DNA from: Diphasiastrum complanatum
Taxonomy: Eukaryota > Streptophyta > Lycopodiopsida > Lycopodiales > Lycopodiaceae
Assembly: GCA_029204225.1 (NCBI GenBank)
Contig: CM055095.1
Location: forward strand, 19,181,450-19,245,449
Direction: 5' to 3'
DNA length: 64,000 nucleotides
The notes under the pieces were generated by a model, which ran no database searches, had not been told where the DNA came from, and was given only the letters and a program-made list of their open reading frames with translations. This document shows positions 23,801 to 35,133 of the stretch, piece by piece. The translations under genes and the position numbers were made by a program. The stretch's first letter is position 1; the number at the start of each line of letters is the position of its first letter.

Positions 23801-26800
23801 CTGATCTCTAGTGTCCTTTAGGGGTCGGCTCTGGCTACAGGCTTGTAACACTCCCTCCCCCTTAAGAACCGTCTTGGTCCACTAAGACAAAATCTAAAAA
23901 TAACTTGCGAAGAACGCTGCCCTTTTCCCGAGTGGTATTCTCAACAGGCTGATCCTTCCACTTGATTAGATATTCTTGGTATAGAGTATGACGGGTCTAC
24001 GTGTCTCTACTACTAAGAATCTCCTCTGGCTCATGTGAAAGTTCTGAGGACCATCTATAACAACTAGCAAGAGAATATGAATGAACATGTGAGGTGGACA
24101 AGGCATCATCCACTGGGTCACACATTGTCAGCTTTCCATACCTGTTTGCAAATGCTGTGGACTAACCTGAGGATTGCGAATCCTAGTTCTCTACCCTGGA
24201 AAATGTAGTCTTGGTAGACGTCATGTATTGTTCGATCTTTCATTGTTTTCTGCCTTCTGGTGGTTCCTATACATAAAAAAATTGAAACTTCTCAAAGACC
24301 TAGATAATCTATTTTTCTCAATAAAGCAATGAATTCTTCCTTTTGTATTGTGCTATGGCCACTACTATCCATTGTTCGGAGTAGGTTCTGGAGTGGGAAA
24401 TGCTTTATGTTGTGGGTCGGCATAATTCACCGTGCGTTTCAAGTGGTTTTGTCTGCACTTTGATGATTCCAAATAAGGTTTAAATAATATTTGCTTAATG
24501 ATGTATGAATAAATTCTTTTTGGTGGGCATTTCAGCTATTGCAAAGGTGGTTGAGCGTATGGATGGAGAGATTCCCACCGTGATGTGGGATTTTGAAGGC
24601 ATCCATTTTTTTGATAATGGCCCACTTACTGCACAATATCTCCTTGTGTTGGATGCCCTTAATTTCTGTTTTTGGCCAGGTTTGAGTTTAAAATCTCCAT
24701 TGTTTGCAAGAGTTAGCAAAGACTATTGTTACAGCTTTTTTAAGAGGAATCTCTATAGTTTTGTGGACAATTTTATTCTGTCCCATACTTGAAGTAGTCT
24801 ACCAAGGTTTTTTTTGCTACTGTGATGTACTTCAAATAGACAGGTTCACTAGTAATCACACTTAGCATATCACAACGTTTTGTATGGGATGTGTTCTGTG
24901 TTGGTATCAAACTTATGCTTGAGTTACTAGTAGCTCCATTGATTTGAGGATTCATGGTTCATCAGATGAAGAGCTCCAGTATGATCATTTAGCTGAAGGC
25001 TTAAAGAATGCCCTGTTGGCTGATGACACAGTGCTTGATGCTCACCGTCTTCAAAGCTACACAGGTTACTGGTTGCATGTTTTCACCTTTAAAGCCTAAA
25101 CTTTCTCAAACTCCAATCATTATGAAGGCTTTACACTGAGTACTTCCTTACTAAAAGTATCATTTATCAGAGTCAGATGGATGCTATAAAGTTATCCATC
25201 CCGTTCACCATGACATATATGCTTTCCTACCTTGAAGTTACAATCTATGAATATTTTCTCAATGGTTATCATGGTATGTTAACAGGACCCAAGTTAAGGG
25301 AGTTGCTACACTGGCCTCGTAATCTTCCACTAGAAGAAGAGCGGGCTCGTCTTTTACGTGAGGTATACTTTCCATTAGTTCATTTAACATGTTTGTGTTA
25401 TATGTGGTGTATACAATTCAGTCACCAGTGGCCAAAATGTTTCACGTGGAATGAGTATGTGAATGCCAAGTTCATGGTCCACCTTGCATGTTTATCTTAT
25501 TTTGGAGGTTTTAAGTTGATCCACCCGAATGATTCTTTTAACTTCAGGGAGGATTATTGGTTGGCTGATCACTGAAAAGTGTTTTAATACCTTTTTTTAA
25601 TATGTTCTTAAGATCCAAAGGAACAATCTGTGTACTCTAGTTAAAACTTTTCTTACAAATGGGCTGTAAATTTGGCCTGTTTCTTTAACTTACTAATTAT
25701 TGGTGTGTGTGTGCATGATTTGATAATTTATACTTGTAAGGTTGGAGCAGAGTTGGAGAAGAGCTTTGGTGGTAAAGCATCTAATTTAGTGCTGTCTGCA
25801 AAAGGGTCAGCCGTTGCTCTTCTGGATCTGATAACACGTCATTTTCCTGGTATTGGTTATCATTGTGAATGTCAGTGATGTTTTTGGTAGCACGGCATTT
25901 CTGATGTTTTATGCGATCATATGACTTTCATCCCTTTGAAGTATATTGTGTAGGTAAAGTGATTGGTTCAAACCTAAGTTGCATTTGAACTCATTTGGAA
26001 TGTCTGAATGTTTGAAATGGCACATGTTGACTGTCAAAATTCTTAACGTTCGATATGTTTGTCGCATTCAAAATGAAGGCTATTTGTTTGGTCTAACACA
26101 AAATTTTGCTCCATCCTGCCTGTTGCTGTTACCTGCCGCCTGCCTCTTCTTGTTTGCTTCCTACTGCCTCTTCCTTCCTTGCTTGCTTCGGTGCAACTGG
26201 TATGCAACTACAAGTCAAGTCTTATGCATATCAGTTCAGGGTAAGGAATACTGTGCTTTGTAGTGGGAGTGGTTTGTGGTGATGATTTTTGGCAGTTTTG
26301 CTCAACAGTTTATATCTCTCAGTTTCCACACTTTTATTGTGACTCTTGTGTGTGAAAAGTATGACCCACCAATTTGGTAATCAGCATTGTTGCATTTGAT
26401 ATCAGAACAACGGTATTTGTAGCTTCGGACAAAATATTTGAGTTTTGTATTAATGTTTCTGATTGCTGGTTAACTTCAAAGTTTTTTCAATGTTGGTTTT
26501 CCTGCACACTTGTTAAAAAGAACATTGTGTAAATTCTTGCGAACATTATATCTCAATAGCTACACGAAGAATTCTTGGGTGGGAGCTGTGGCGTCTTTCA
26601 ACTATTTCAATTGCTTGTATATTCAAAAGTGAAACTTTCTGTTTTAATCTTCCCCAACCAAGGCAGAGTACTTGACATGGTCTCTATATGGTTTCACAGG
26701 TTTTAGAGATTCTTGTGTCTATAAGGGGCATCAGATTTTTATATACAAGCGAGCGCAAATTTTTGTTGCTGATCTATGGGGTGCTTTCAAGGGTCAGGGT

Positions 26801-29581
26801 TTGGGAGCGTTCAAAGACATAGCCTGCATCACGATGTTTGCTGATTATGTGGTTCCTGCTGTGTTGCGGCACTGGGGCATTCTTGAGTATAGTCCAAAGC
26901 TAGCTAACTCAATTGATAGCTATCAGGAGATTGCAGCTGGAACAGAAGAAGAAGTAGAGATACGTGCATGCACTATTGCTGCAGTTGAGCGTCTTCGTGA
27001 GCAATTTGTGTCCAGGACGGGAAAGGAGGTAGTACTACTTGTTCAGTCCTACATTTAGTGATTACCTAGAAGGTCATGAACTAGAGATGCAAGTTTTCAC
27101 TTTCTTGCTTTGCTTCACTGTTGAGGACTATGTTTTCAGTTTGTTCACTGCCTTGGCACATGATAATTACCAATTGCACTTGAGTAAACTGAGGCTGTTT
27201 ATATGCATGATTCGTTTTCCTTATTGCTTTTGATCTGCAATTGAAAGTGGAGGTCGCCGCACTTTGTGACCACCAAATTCATAAATGAGCCTCTTTGCAT
27301 AGTGACCAGGGAATGGGCATGAGCATGGGAACGGGAACGTAAATGTCCCTGGAAAAATGGGAATGGGAACGGGAAACATACAGACGCATCAAAATTTGGA
27401 ATTTATATGAAATTACACATAATATAAACAATCCTCCTTCATTTATCTTTTTTTAGGTCTTAGCAGAAACTCTGACCAGGGAACACGTTCCAATCACATT
27501 CCCAAGGCTTCCTCCTTCAATTATCTTGTTTTTTTGCCTTTGCAGAAACTGTGACCAGGGAACACGTTCCCTGGTCATGTTCCCAAACTCATGTTCCTGA
27601 GGACGTTCCCAACAAGAGCACGCTGGGAACGCGTGGCACATCTAAAAAGCCGCATTCCCAAGTTCCCTGGTCACTTTGCCTCTTTGTTTCAGATGTTCTG
27701 ACAACATCAACATTATGCATAAATGGCTGGAATAATAGAAACTGAGAGGAGCCTTAGAGTTTATCACAAAAATGAATTGCTCAGTTCAACTTCTGTTGGA
27801 GAGAGATTCCAATTGCATGTTCCTTGCAAAAATCACTAAAAAGGTATATCAATACTCACTACACGATCGGATGTTAGCAATGAGCATCTTGATCTTGGCA
27901 CCTGGTTGATTCTCCATCAATATTTTGATGTTCCTAAAACATTCACATGCCTTTGATTTCTCCTTGATTGTGTAGATCCACGTCTTCCTTGAATAGTCGT
28001 CAATGAAAGTCATAAAGTAGAATGCTCTACCAATAGAGTCTAGACATTGCACCTTCCTTATTGAACTTCTCTCCATGTGACTTCCCAAGTATACACACCT
28101 TGCAAGTAGTTCTTCCTTATCATCCAAGTTAGATAGACTTGTCACCATCTTGAGTAACCCTTGGCCACAAGCCTTGCCTTGTATTTGTGAATGGATGCAC
28201 CTTAATACAGCTTTAATGTGAATATCCACTTACATTCTATGGCCTTCTTACCTTGGGAAGATCAACAAACTCTCCAGTCTCATTCTCCATCAAAACTTGA
28301 CACTCACTATCCATGGCCTCACACCAATGCTCTGACTTCACGGCTTACGTAATACAAGTTGGCTCGTTGCTCAAATGAGTCAAGAAAGATGAGGATGTAC
28401 CTTCCATCTGCTACTTACCCTTCTCAATGTATATGAGCCTTGATGGCTCCACCCTTGCTCTTGAAGGTCTCCACTCTTGCTCTTGTTAAGGAACGGAATC
28501 ATGATATATAGCGTGACTCAGACAGCAATTCTAGCTCGGATATATAATATGTAGTTTTTAACAAAGAAATCAAGATTAAGAAACGGAATCAAGATATATA
28601 GCGTGGCTCAGACAGCGATTCTAGCTCGGATATATATAACGTGGCAGATACTGATTCTAGGATCAACTTGAGCAGCAGTCAGAAGCAGTCAGAGAAGATA
28701 TCAGAGACGAACAGAGATGGAGGACGTGACAGTAGCCGATATGGTGGTGGTGGTCCATTGTGGTCCAAGTCCTGATGATCGCCCCAGTTGCTGGCCGTGG
28801 AGGTCGCTCATCAAATAGCTGTCATTTTTAACAAATCGAGCTTACCTCGACAAAGGAATCTGCTTGAACTGTATGTTTTCCAGCGTTTCTGATCTCTAGC
28901 GTCCCGCAATGCATTATAAAGCATCCCTCAATATATCGTCAAGAAGGAAGATTGTGAAGAAGGAAGATCACGGCCAGCAGTTTGATACCTGGTTTTTTTT
29001 GTTAGAATAAAAAAGTTCTGACCCAGTACGTTCCGGCCAAAAAGGGTCGGAATGGGTTTCTAAGATTCGAAATGTGTAGTCGGCTTCATGCTAGTGAAAT
29101 TTCTCGGAATTGGCATTGTTTGATCCTTCCAAGGGGTCTGAGGTTTGGTGTCCCTCTTACAGCTCTATTGATAATTATGCCAGGAGGGCACTAGGGCTGT
29201 ACGCTAGCAACTGTGTGGAATGTTGTTGCACATCATGTTTGAGTTTTCTGAAAGAATTACCTGAAAAGGAGGGTGCAAGGGCTTTAGGCTAGCAATTGTA
29301 TTAAACATTGTTGCACATCATTTTTGAGTTTTTTGAAAGAGCTAGCTAAAATAATATCTATTTGTTCAGCTGAAACATCGAGTTAATTGTGGTTGACTAG
29401 CAATTCAAGTGAAATTTGTTTTTGTTTTCTTAGTTATCATCTCTTAACTGTACACGGCTGACAACAGCTTGTCTTGCAGGTTCTGAGTGTGCAGATTGAT
29501 TGGTGGCTTTGGTCATCGGGTTTACCAAGAGCTTTAGAATTAGAGCTTCCATTTCATCACACTCTGACAATAAACTATTAA
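20781..29581 (+). CDS. QNG1: Queuosine 5'-phosphate N-glycosylase/hydrolase (QNG1, DUF2419 family), seven exons
   Basis: This family releases queuine from queuosine 5'-phosphate so that the base can be reinserted into tRNA. Eukaryotes cannot make it and must salvage it. Exons: 20781..20874, 24536..24679, 24966..25064, 25286..25362, 25741..25849, 26700..27028, 29480..29581. All introns are GT-AG and the phases agree throughout (954 nt, 317 residues plus TAA). Family blocks in order: SAEWVASRATHVSIN at the N-terminus, VMWDFEGIHFFDNGPLTAQY, LALNFCFWP-like followed by DEELQYDHLAEGL, LREVGAELEKSFGGKAS, the core YKRAQIFVADLWGAF at about residue 190, FADYVVPAVL, EVEIRACTIAAVERLR, and the C-terminal VQIDWWLW with LTINY at the end. 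Length is close to the 320-340 residues usual for the family. The start has A at -3 and G at +4. Introns 1 (3.66 kb) and 6 (2.45 kb) hold retroelement debris. Exon edges were read by eye. Confidence 0.92.
21536..21755. repeat. Tandem repeat in QNG1 intron 1, about 60-bp unit, about four copies
   Basis: Repeated blocks read, with variation, ccttcatgggcatttac followed by cgcatcagtcgagattgata and ccagcagtagaaaa. Copies begin near 21567, 21627, 21687 and 21720, the last being shortened. The array lies wholly in intron 1. Confidence 0.65.
23465..23850 (-). mobile_element. 3' LTR of a Ty3/gypsy chromovirus (386 bp) in QNG1 intron 1
   Basis: The plus strand starts tgttagagac and ends gcttgtaaca, giving TGTTA/TAACA inverted ends. 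A polypurine tract lies just outside at 23851..23866. It is more GC-rich than the surrounding intron. Confidence 0.7.
23851..23866 (-). other. Polypurine tract of the chromovirus
   Basis: The plus strand ctccctcccccttaag is, on the minus strand, cttaagggggagggag. This is the plus-strand primer site immediately before the 3' LTR. Confidence 0.7.
23867..24250 (-). pseudogene. Chromovirus integrase tail with chromodomain
   Basis: The minus strand reads PEEILSSRDT, a stop, then TRHTLYQEYLIKWKDQPVEN and TTRE. This is the pattern of a chromodomain (PEEIL..R, EYLIKWKG, E.TWE) that targets integration in Ty3/gypsy chromoviruses. One in-frame stop interrupts it. The more upstream integrase is not preserved. 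The fragment runs antisense to QNG1. Confidence 0.7.
27305..27670. repeat. Fold-back repeat, word GGGAACG / CGTTCCC, in QNG1 intron 6
   Basis: The left part (27305..27375) repeats gggaacg and gggaatggg. The right part (27470..27670) repeats the complement (acgttcccaac, gttcccaagttccctgg). A direct repeat, accagggaacacgttcc, occurs at 27476 and 27554. The second copy sits in a palindrome at 27553..27576 with 11-bp arms (gaccagggaac and its complement) around a 2-base centre. One of six loci with this architecture. Confidence 0.6.
27849..28490 (-). pseudogene. Copia integrase and RT-entry scrap in QNG1 intron 6
   Basis: The right end (28490..28240, minus strand) reads an RT-entry block with EPTCIT, EHWCEAMDSECQVLMENE and FVDLP. 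The left part (28229..27849) reads an integrase remnant with LKMVTSLSNLD, SIGRAFYFMTFIDDYSRKTW and NIKILMENQPGAKIKML. RT-entry sequence lying upstream of integrase is the reverse of normal copia order, so the scrap is rearranged. It is antisense to QNG1. Confidence 0.7.
28486..28642 (+). repeat. Direct repeat pair of about 65 bp, offset 90 bp
   Basis: Copy 1 (28486..28551) and copy 2 (28576..28642) share acggaatca.gatatatagcg and gactcagacagc.attctagc with few mismatches, and end in tcggatatata. The pair lies in QNG1 intron 6, directly beside the copia scrap, and may be remnants of an LTR or leader. Confidence 0.6.
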
Positions 29582-32500
29582 GCGTCGAATTATTATAAAT
29601 GGATGTGAAGCTTAATATTAGCTAAATCCTACCACAGTTTAGTTACTTGGTTGCTCAATTTTGTGCCCTAATTTTTTGTCAAAAGCTGCAGTAATATAAA
29701 GAGAAACCTTTCTGCATAGGTTATCAGAGAAAACGTCAACCAACATGTGATAAAGTATGGTTTGGCACCAATTTTGCAAACATTATGTATTCTACAAACT
29801 AGGAAAATTTTGTTCCAAGAGACTTGAAATGGCCAATTACGGTTTGGCTGTGAATCAGATGAAGTGACAAAACCCTTTGCACAACAGCCATAGGATGGTT
29901 CTTTGCAGTGCATATATGTTGATTTTGGTGAAAAGAGTTGTGCCCACCTTCTCCAATGAAGGTTTTGTGAAAGAGAAAAATGAGAATGGCTAAAGGTTTA
30001 TTTTGTGATTTCCTGTATTAACCATTGACTAATCAGAGCATCTTTAATGTAGGCTGAAAGGCAGTGATAGTGTTTAGGCTAGTTGCATGTATCTCTACTC
30101 CACTGGTCCAGAATGACTGGTGTAAAACTGGTTTGGAAGGACTTTTTCTGATCAACAGCACATTGATTACACCCTGGTATTAACCTCTCAGGTGATATGC
30201 TATTCCAGTTTTGATGGCAACCTTTCTTAAGTTGATCATGTTCACGATAAGTTAAATTGTTCTGACAGATTTCTTGAAATTTTGTCAAAAAAAGTGGAAT
30301 TAATAAGCTTTCCACTCACTTTGGATCCTTTTTCATGTCATCATGCAATCATATTGCATCATGGCACTAGGCAAATTGCAACTTTACAATTTCCACTGCT
30401 AGTAAAATCTAAACTGATAGTGGAATTCAAAATTTTCGCTTCGCACACATGACCAATGAAGCAACACGAGAATACTTGTCATTGCATTTATCATTCATTG
30501 ATGCCACAACTGTGCAAAGACGAATGTTGGCAGTAATAAACAAGCCTTCTTTGAAGGGTTGAAAAGCCAGTAAATGACTTTGTATTTTATGTAGTTCACC
30601 CTCATATATTTTTTAGAAATGGTTCAGCTGGGTTTGCAGTTTGTATGGCTTTATTGTACTTCCAACTATTATGCAATTCACCATATTTGTCAATAAAATT
30701 TATAGTCACCTTTCCAAATTAATTATTCTCTGCTTTGTTATTGCTAGAAAGGCAATAGTACCTCTCATACATAGCTTTTTAAACTCTTTGCACCAAATTG
30801 AGTTGCATTGAAATGGCATATTTGACCTGGAGTCAAATTGCTCTTTTGGAACATTGCTTAGAATTGAAGAAAAAAATGTTGCTATTAAAAAGAATTAGAT
30901 TTCATGCATAATGTTGCAAATTAAATGTGCTAAGTCCCTGAATATTAGTTTACATTTGTGCAAGTTTTGTATATTATGTTGTCTACTGCTGTAGCCTAAA
31001 ATGTACATGAAAAGGTGGTATATAAATATTGCACCGCATATGTTTGTGTATTCTGTGCGTGTTTGCAAATGCACATATTTACTATTTAGTATGCATCAAT
31101 GAAGATGCTTTGAGAAAAATGATGATTCCATAATGGAGAACTAAGAATACTACAAGATGTGATAAATTGGGGTCCTAACATTATGTGGATAGATTTTTGC
31201 AAGTTTCATTCTATCCATGTCATATATAAGCTAACACACGAGATGTCATGTGATATTGATTGTATATTAGTACTAACCAAAAGAAGAGACTTAATGCCCT
31301 TGGGAGTCCCCAAGCAAGGCTCAAAAACTATTTTTTGATCTGTCAAAGAATAGTACATGTTTCAAAATGTCAATGTGCCCATTAAATTTTGGTGCGAAAA
31401 AAAAAAAATTGTTGTGCTAAAAAGAGTATTTTGTCGTATCAGAAATGTTTCTAATTGTCATGGAAAAATGTCTATTTTTGCATAGGACAATGTTTTTGTG
31501 GATACCTAAAGACTCTTAAAACATGTAGCAAAATGTTCAAAAAAAGGCTCCTAAAATATTTTCTCATTGTCATGAAAGTTATATACTTTTAGGTTATAAT
31601 ATAGTGTTTTTGTGAGGTCATAATAGGCTTGATAGGGTTCCGACTATGCAATAGAAAAAGTATTTTGACACATTTTTTTTAAAAGTTTGGAGCTCACTAG
31701 GCTAGCACAATGATGTGCTAGCCTATAGGACTCCCCACATTTTTTTTTAGTAAAAATAAACCCATCTTTGACGAGTAGCGGAATTTTTAGTTGTGTACAA
31801 AAAGGGTATTATTATTGTGAAAAATGTTTTAGGAGTCTTATAGCCTAGCACGTCAATGTGCTTTTGCCTAGCTGACTCCAAAAAGAAAAATTCAATTCAA
31901 ATTTTTGATTTTTTTTTAATACTTTTTGTTTTTGCATATTGCTGCAGATAATAATTGTTTTTGTTTATTATAAAAAATATTGCTCAAAATTTGTTTTCCG
32001 AGCCTCCTACGAAAGCGCGTCTAGCACATAAAAAACACTTATCACAATCAGAGAAACCACAAAAATCATTTATTTTCTACAATTTGGACATAGAATAGGA
32101 CAAAATCTTCATCAGACACTGATAAATTTCTATTCCCTTGCAACCAACCTTCACCGACTTGCAAGCAAGACTGCCCTAATGTTGTGGAACTACAAATTGG
32201 AAGGGCAAAGTTTATTTCCCAACCAATTTCTAGAAATTGAAGGAAAACAACCATAAACAAAAAAAACCCATAAAAATCAAGAAAGATTGAAAACCAACCC
32301 TCGCTTATTCTATTGTAGCTAGATTTGACCTAGATCTATCCATAGGTCGGCAAATATTCATTCTAAAAATAGAGGGCCAGGTGAACGTTCTCTAAGTTTT
32401 TGATAACCTTTTGTATGAAAAGTCTACTTTTCTACAAGGATATCAAATCTCGAAGGAGAACCTTCGCAAGTATTGTTAATCATTTTCTCATACTATATTT

Positions 32501-33136
32501 AGTAATCAATGAGTTAGGCGAGAATAAATAAAGGTTTTTTGAACTTTTGATTATTTTTTTGGCGAAAAACTCCAATTTTTCAATAAAAATATTAATATTG
32601 AGTCTCTTCCAACCTTCGCAAGTCTATTGAACCTTTCAAATATAGTAATTTTTCATCAGTGAGTTCGACAAGAGTTAGTTCCATCAGAATTTTCCACGGA
32701 GGTTTATGGGTCCCAAAATATCCATTTTAAGCCTCGCCAAGCTGAAAAAATTCCATACTTCACCAAAATAACCTTCGCCTGACCTACCATCTATCTATTT
32801 TTGTTAGATCTATCTCCAGTCAAAACGAACGAAGGTTAGTTTTTCCAAAAGTGTCAAAAATAGCCAATTAAGTGAGTTATTTCAATCCAAAATAGTAATT
32901 ATGAACCTCATCGATCTAACCCTCGCCTAGGTAACCTTCCGCTAGAGTTTTGATCTTCCTGATTTAGCTATTGTCAAGTCTGTGAAAGATTCTAAGTTGA
33001 TAGGATACTGAGATCTGAGATTTTTTCATTTTTAGAATGTGGATTTACTTGATCAAGATTTTTTTTTAAAAATTAGTTTCTGATATCATTATCAAGTGAT
33101 TAAGTTTTTCTAGATCAAATCAGACGATAGGATTTA
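29582..33136. other. Intergenic AT-rich stretch, no gene seen
   Basis: This 3.5-kb region follows the QNG1 stop. The first few hundred bases will include the QNG1 3' UTR; no convincing poly-A signal could be singled out. Beyond that I see only a perfect hairpin at 31698..31725 and, from about 32280, short repeated accttcgcc words that probably belong to the leader of the gypsy element starting at 33269. Open frames are all short. Confidence 0.4.
31698..31725. repeat. Perfect hairpin, 12-bp arms and 4-nt loop
   Basis: The arms taggctagcaca and tgtgctagccta are exactly complementary around the loop atga. A degenerate copy of the arm (tagcctagcacgtcaatgtgc) lies about 140 bp to the right, at 31847..31867. 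It may be the end of a small inverted-repeat element. Confidence 0.6.
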
Positions 33137-33205
33137 TCTGAAAAATCTAGATCCAATTTCTGAAAAGTCTAGATCTAATCTCTGAAAAATCTAGATCCAA
33201 TCTGC
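33137..33205 (+). repeat. Three tandem copies of a 23-bp unit in the gypsy leader
   Basis: The unit is tctgaaaaatctagatccaat with small changes, repeated three times in direct orientation. It lies 64 bp upstream of the gypsy gag start. Confidence 0.75.
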
Positions 33206-33268
33206 TTTCAAATTGAACCATTATTGATGAAATATAATGTTATCCTTATTTTAATAAATCTTAAAAAA

Positions 33269-34064
33269 TGTCAGACACATAATCAGATGGAAAAATTGAT
33301 ACACCACAACCTCGTTCTATCATTAGACAAACACCTCATCTAGAGATGTCAAAGTACAATGAACTATCTGATCCAGTTAGATTTTTTAAGATCTTTACAA
33401 AATGTTGTGAAATCTATGGCGAAGTCAATCCAAAAGTTGAAATTGTTTCCTATGACGCTTGTTGGAGCTGTACAAGATTGGTTTTATAATCAAGCCATAG
33501 AAGAACGGACTGATTGGAAAGTCGTTAAAGTTGTCCTGATCACACGCTTCAAACAAGAAAGTTTCTTGAAGATCATTTTATGTTGTTGAGTACAATCAAA
33601 ATGGGAAACAAAGAGATGGTTCGTGATTATATCAAACGTATCAAACACCTTAGATCCTAGTGCGAAACTGATCTCATTGCCAATGAGGCCATGATCATGT
33701 GGTTCTTAGCAGCCTACCAAAAAGAATCACATGTGAACTCAAACGCCAAGGAGATTCTTTGTCATTGCACTACAGGTCAAACTACCACAACTTTGACGAC
33801 TATTGCCTCTACCAACATCAACGTAACTGCGAAAAAGGTCATGGATGAGTTCGAAAGACTTGATCTAAAAATAGACACAGATGGATAAGATACAAGCTAA
33901 GTTTGACACAAAGATCAAAGCATTGGAAGATTAGCATGCTCAAATTTATAAGGCTCACGACAAAGTGATACGTCAGACCTTTCTTATTAGGAAAAATGTA
34001 TGGTGTGCGATCTGTACTAGTAATCACACCATGAACGAGTGTCCAACTACCAAGAGACATGACT
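33269..34064 (+). pseudogene. Gypsy gag (plus-strand element)
   Basis: It starts at ATG 33269 and is broken by a TAA at the fifth codon. The gag core is visible with PVRFFKIFTKCCEIYGEVN and, in another frame, DWFYNQAIEERTDWKVVKVV and LITRF. A shortened zinc knuckle, CAICTSNHTMNEC, lies near 34010. Several stops and frame changes make it non-functional. It resembles the gag of the minus-strand gypsy copy at the left end only in general layout. Confidence 0.75.
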
Positions 34065-34830
34065 AAGAAGCAAGCTAAGCAACACTATAATATGGTTCCG
34101 AAGTGGACGAATCCACCAAAAATGCAAGACGTCTATCATGGACTAGCTAGGATGCAACCCATGAATCTAGTTGAACCATGTGACAATGAGAAGATAGTCC
34201 AAGTTGGAGCACAACTTTCAACAGATCAACTTGATTCTTTGAGAAAGTTGTTGGTGAAGTATCAGGATTGTTTTATTTGGTCTTACAAAGATCTAAAGGG
34301 TAGTCCTACCTCAGTGGTCAAGCCATGGTTAGCAGATGTGGTTCCAAACGTCACCAGATTTTATCAATGTAACCCTAACTTTACAGATCTTATTAAGGAG
34401 GAGTTATAAAGGTTGTTGGAAGTTGATTTCATTTATGAGATTGAGCATACTGAATGGATTTCACCAATTGTCATCGTACCAAAGAAGAATGGCAAGATAT
34501 TAATTTGTGTGAATGTAAAGGCTTTGAATCAAGTTATCCAAAAAGATCATTTCCCATTGACATTTATGAAAAGCATTTTGGATCACCTCTTGCTGGTGCC
34601 AAAGCTTATAGTTTTTTGGATGGATTCAATGGATACAACCAAGTCAAGGTTGCACATGCTGATCATCACAAAATTGCATTTGCAACAAAATGGAGAACCT
34701 ATGCTTATAGAGTGTTGTTTGGGCTATGCAACGCACTGAGTACTTTTCAACGAGTGATGTAGTTTGCTTTCAAGAAATATTTACAAATTTTGTGGAAATC
34801 TACTTGTATGATCTTTGGAGTCCATGGTTT
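34065..34830 (+). pseudogene. Gypsy reverse transcriptase (plus-strand element)
   Basis: The N-terminal linker (LRKLLVKYQDCFIWSYKDLK) is followed by FYQCNPNFTDLIKEE, DFIYEIEHTEWISPIVIVPK, DHFPLTF and, in a shifted frame, YSFLDGFNGYNQVK and CNALSTFQRVM. The catalytic box is degraded: YLYD is read where YLDD is expected, near 34805. Protease was not found between gag and RT. The copy at 56300 shares many of these blocks and is a close relative. Confidence 0.85.
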
Positions 34831-35133
34831 TGAGACAGAACATGTCGGTAGTTCTTTGAGGTTCGTTCCGAAAGCTAGAGACCAGTGATAGAGATAAGCG
34901 CTCAGTGAGGCGGCTGAGAACCTTGCGTTGGGTTAGTCGTTTGCTTGGCTCAGTCCTTGCCTTCGGCTAGTCGTTCAAGCTTGAGTCTAAAAAAAAGTGT
35001 CAAAATTTGGGTTACCCATAGAATTGTTCTAAGCCATGTTATTTCTAGACATGGCACTGCTACATATTTTTCCAAGACTAAAATCATCATGGATTTACCT
35101 CCCCTAGGCACTATCTGAGGAGTTTATATTTTT
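34831..35133 (+). other. RT thumb remnant with a foreign-looking GC-richer insert
   Basis: The thumb region resumes near 35000 with KIIMDLPP-like coding. Between about 34878 and 34980 is a segment of noticeably higher GC (gcgctcagtgaggcggctgag) that does not match the expected RT reading. It looks like a small insertion or a rearranged piece. Confidence 0.4.

Noticed and set aside
27039-27233. ORF after QNG1 exon 6
   Set aside because: Lies in intron 6 beyond a coherent splice donor at 27029; joining exon 7 at 29480 restores the conserved C-terminus.
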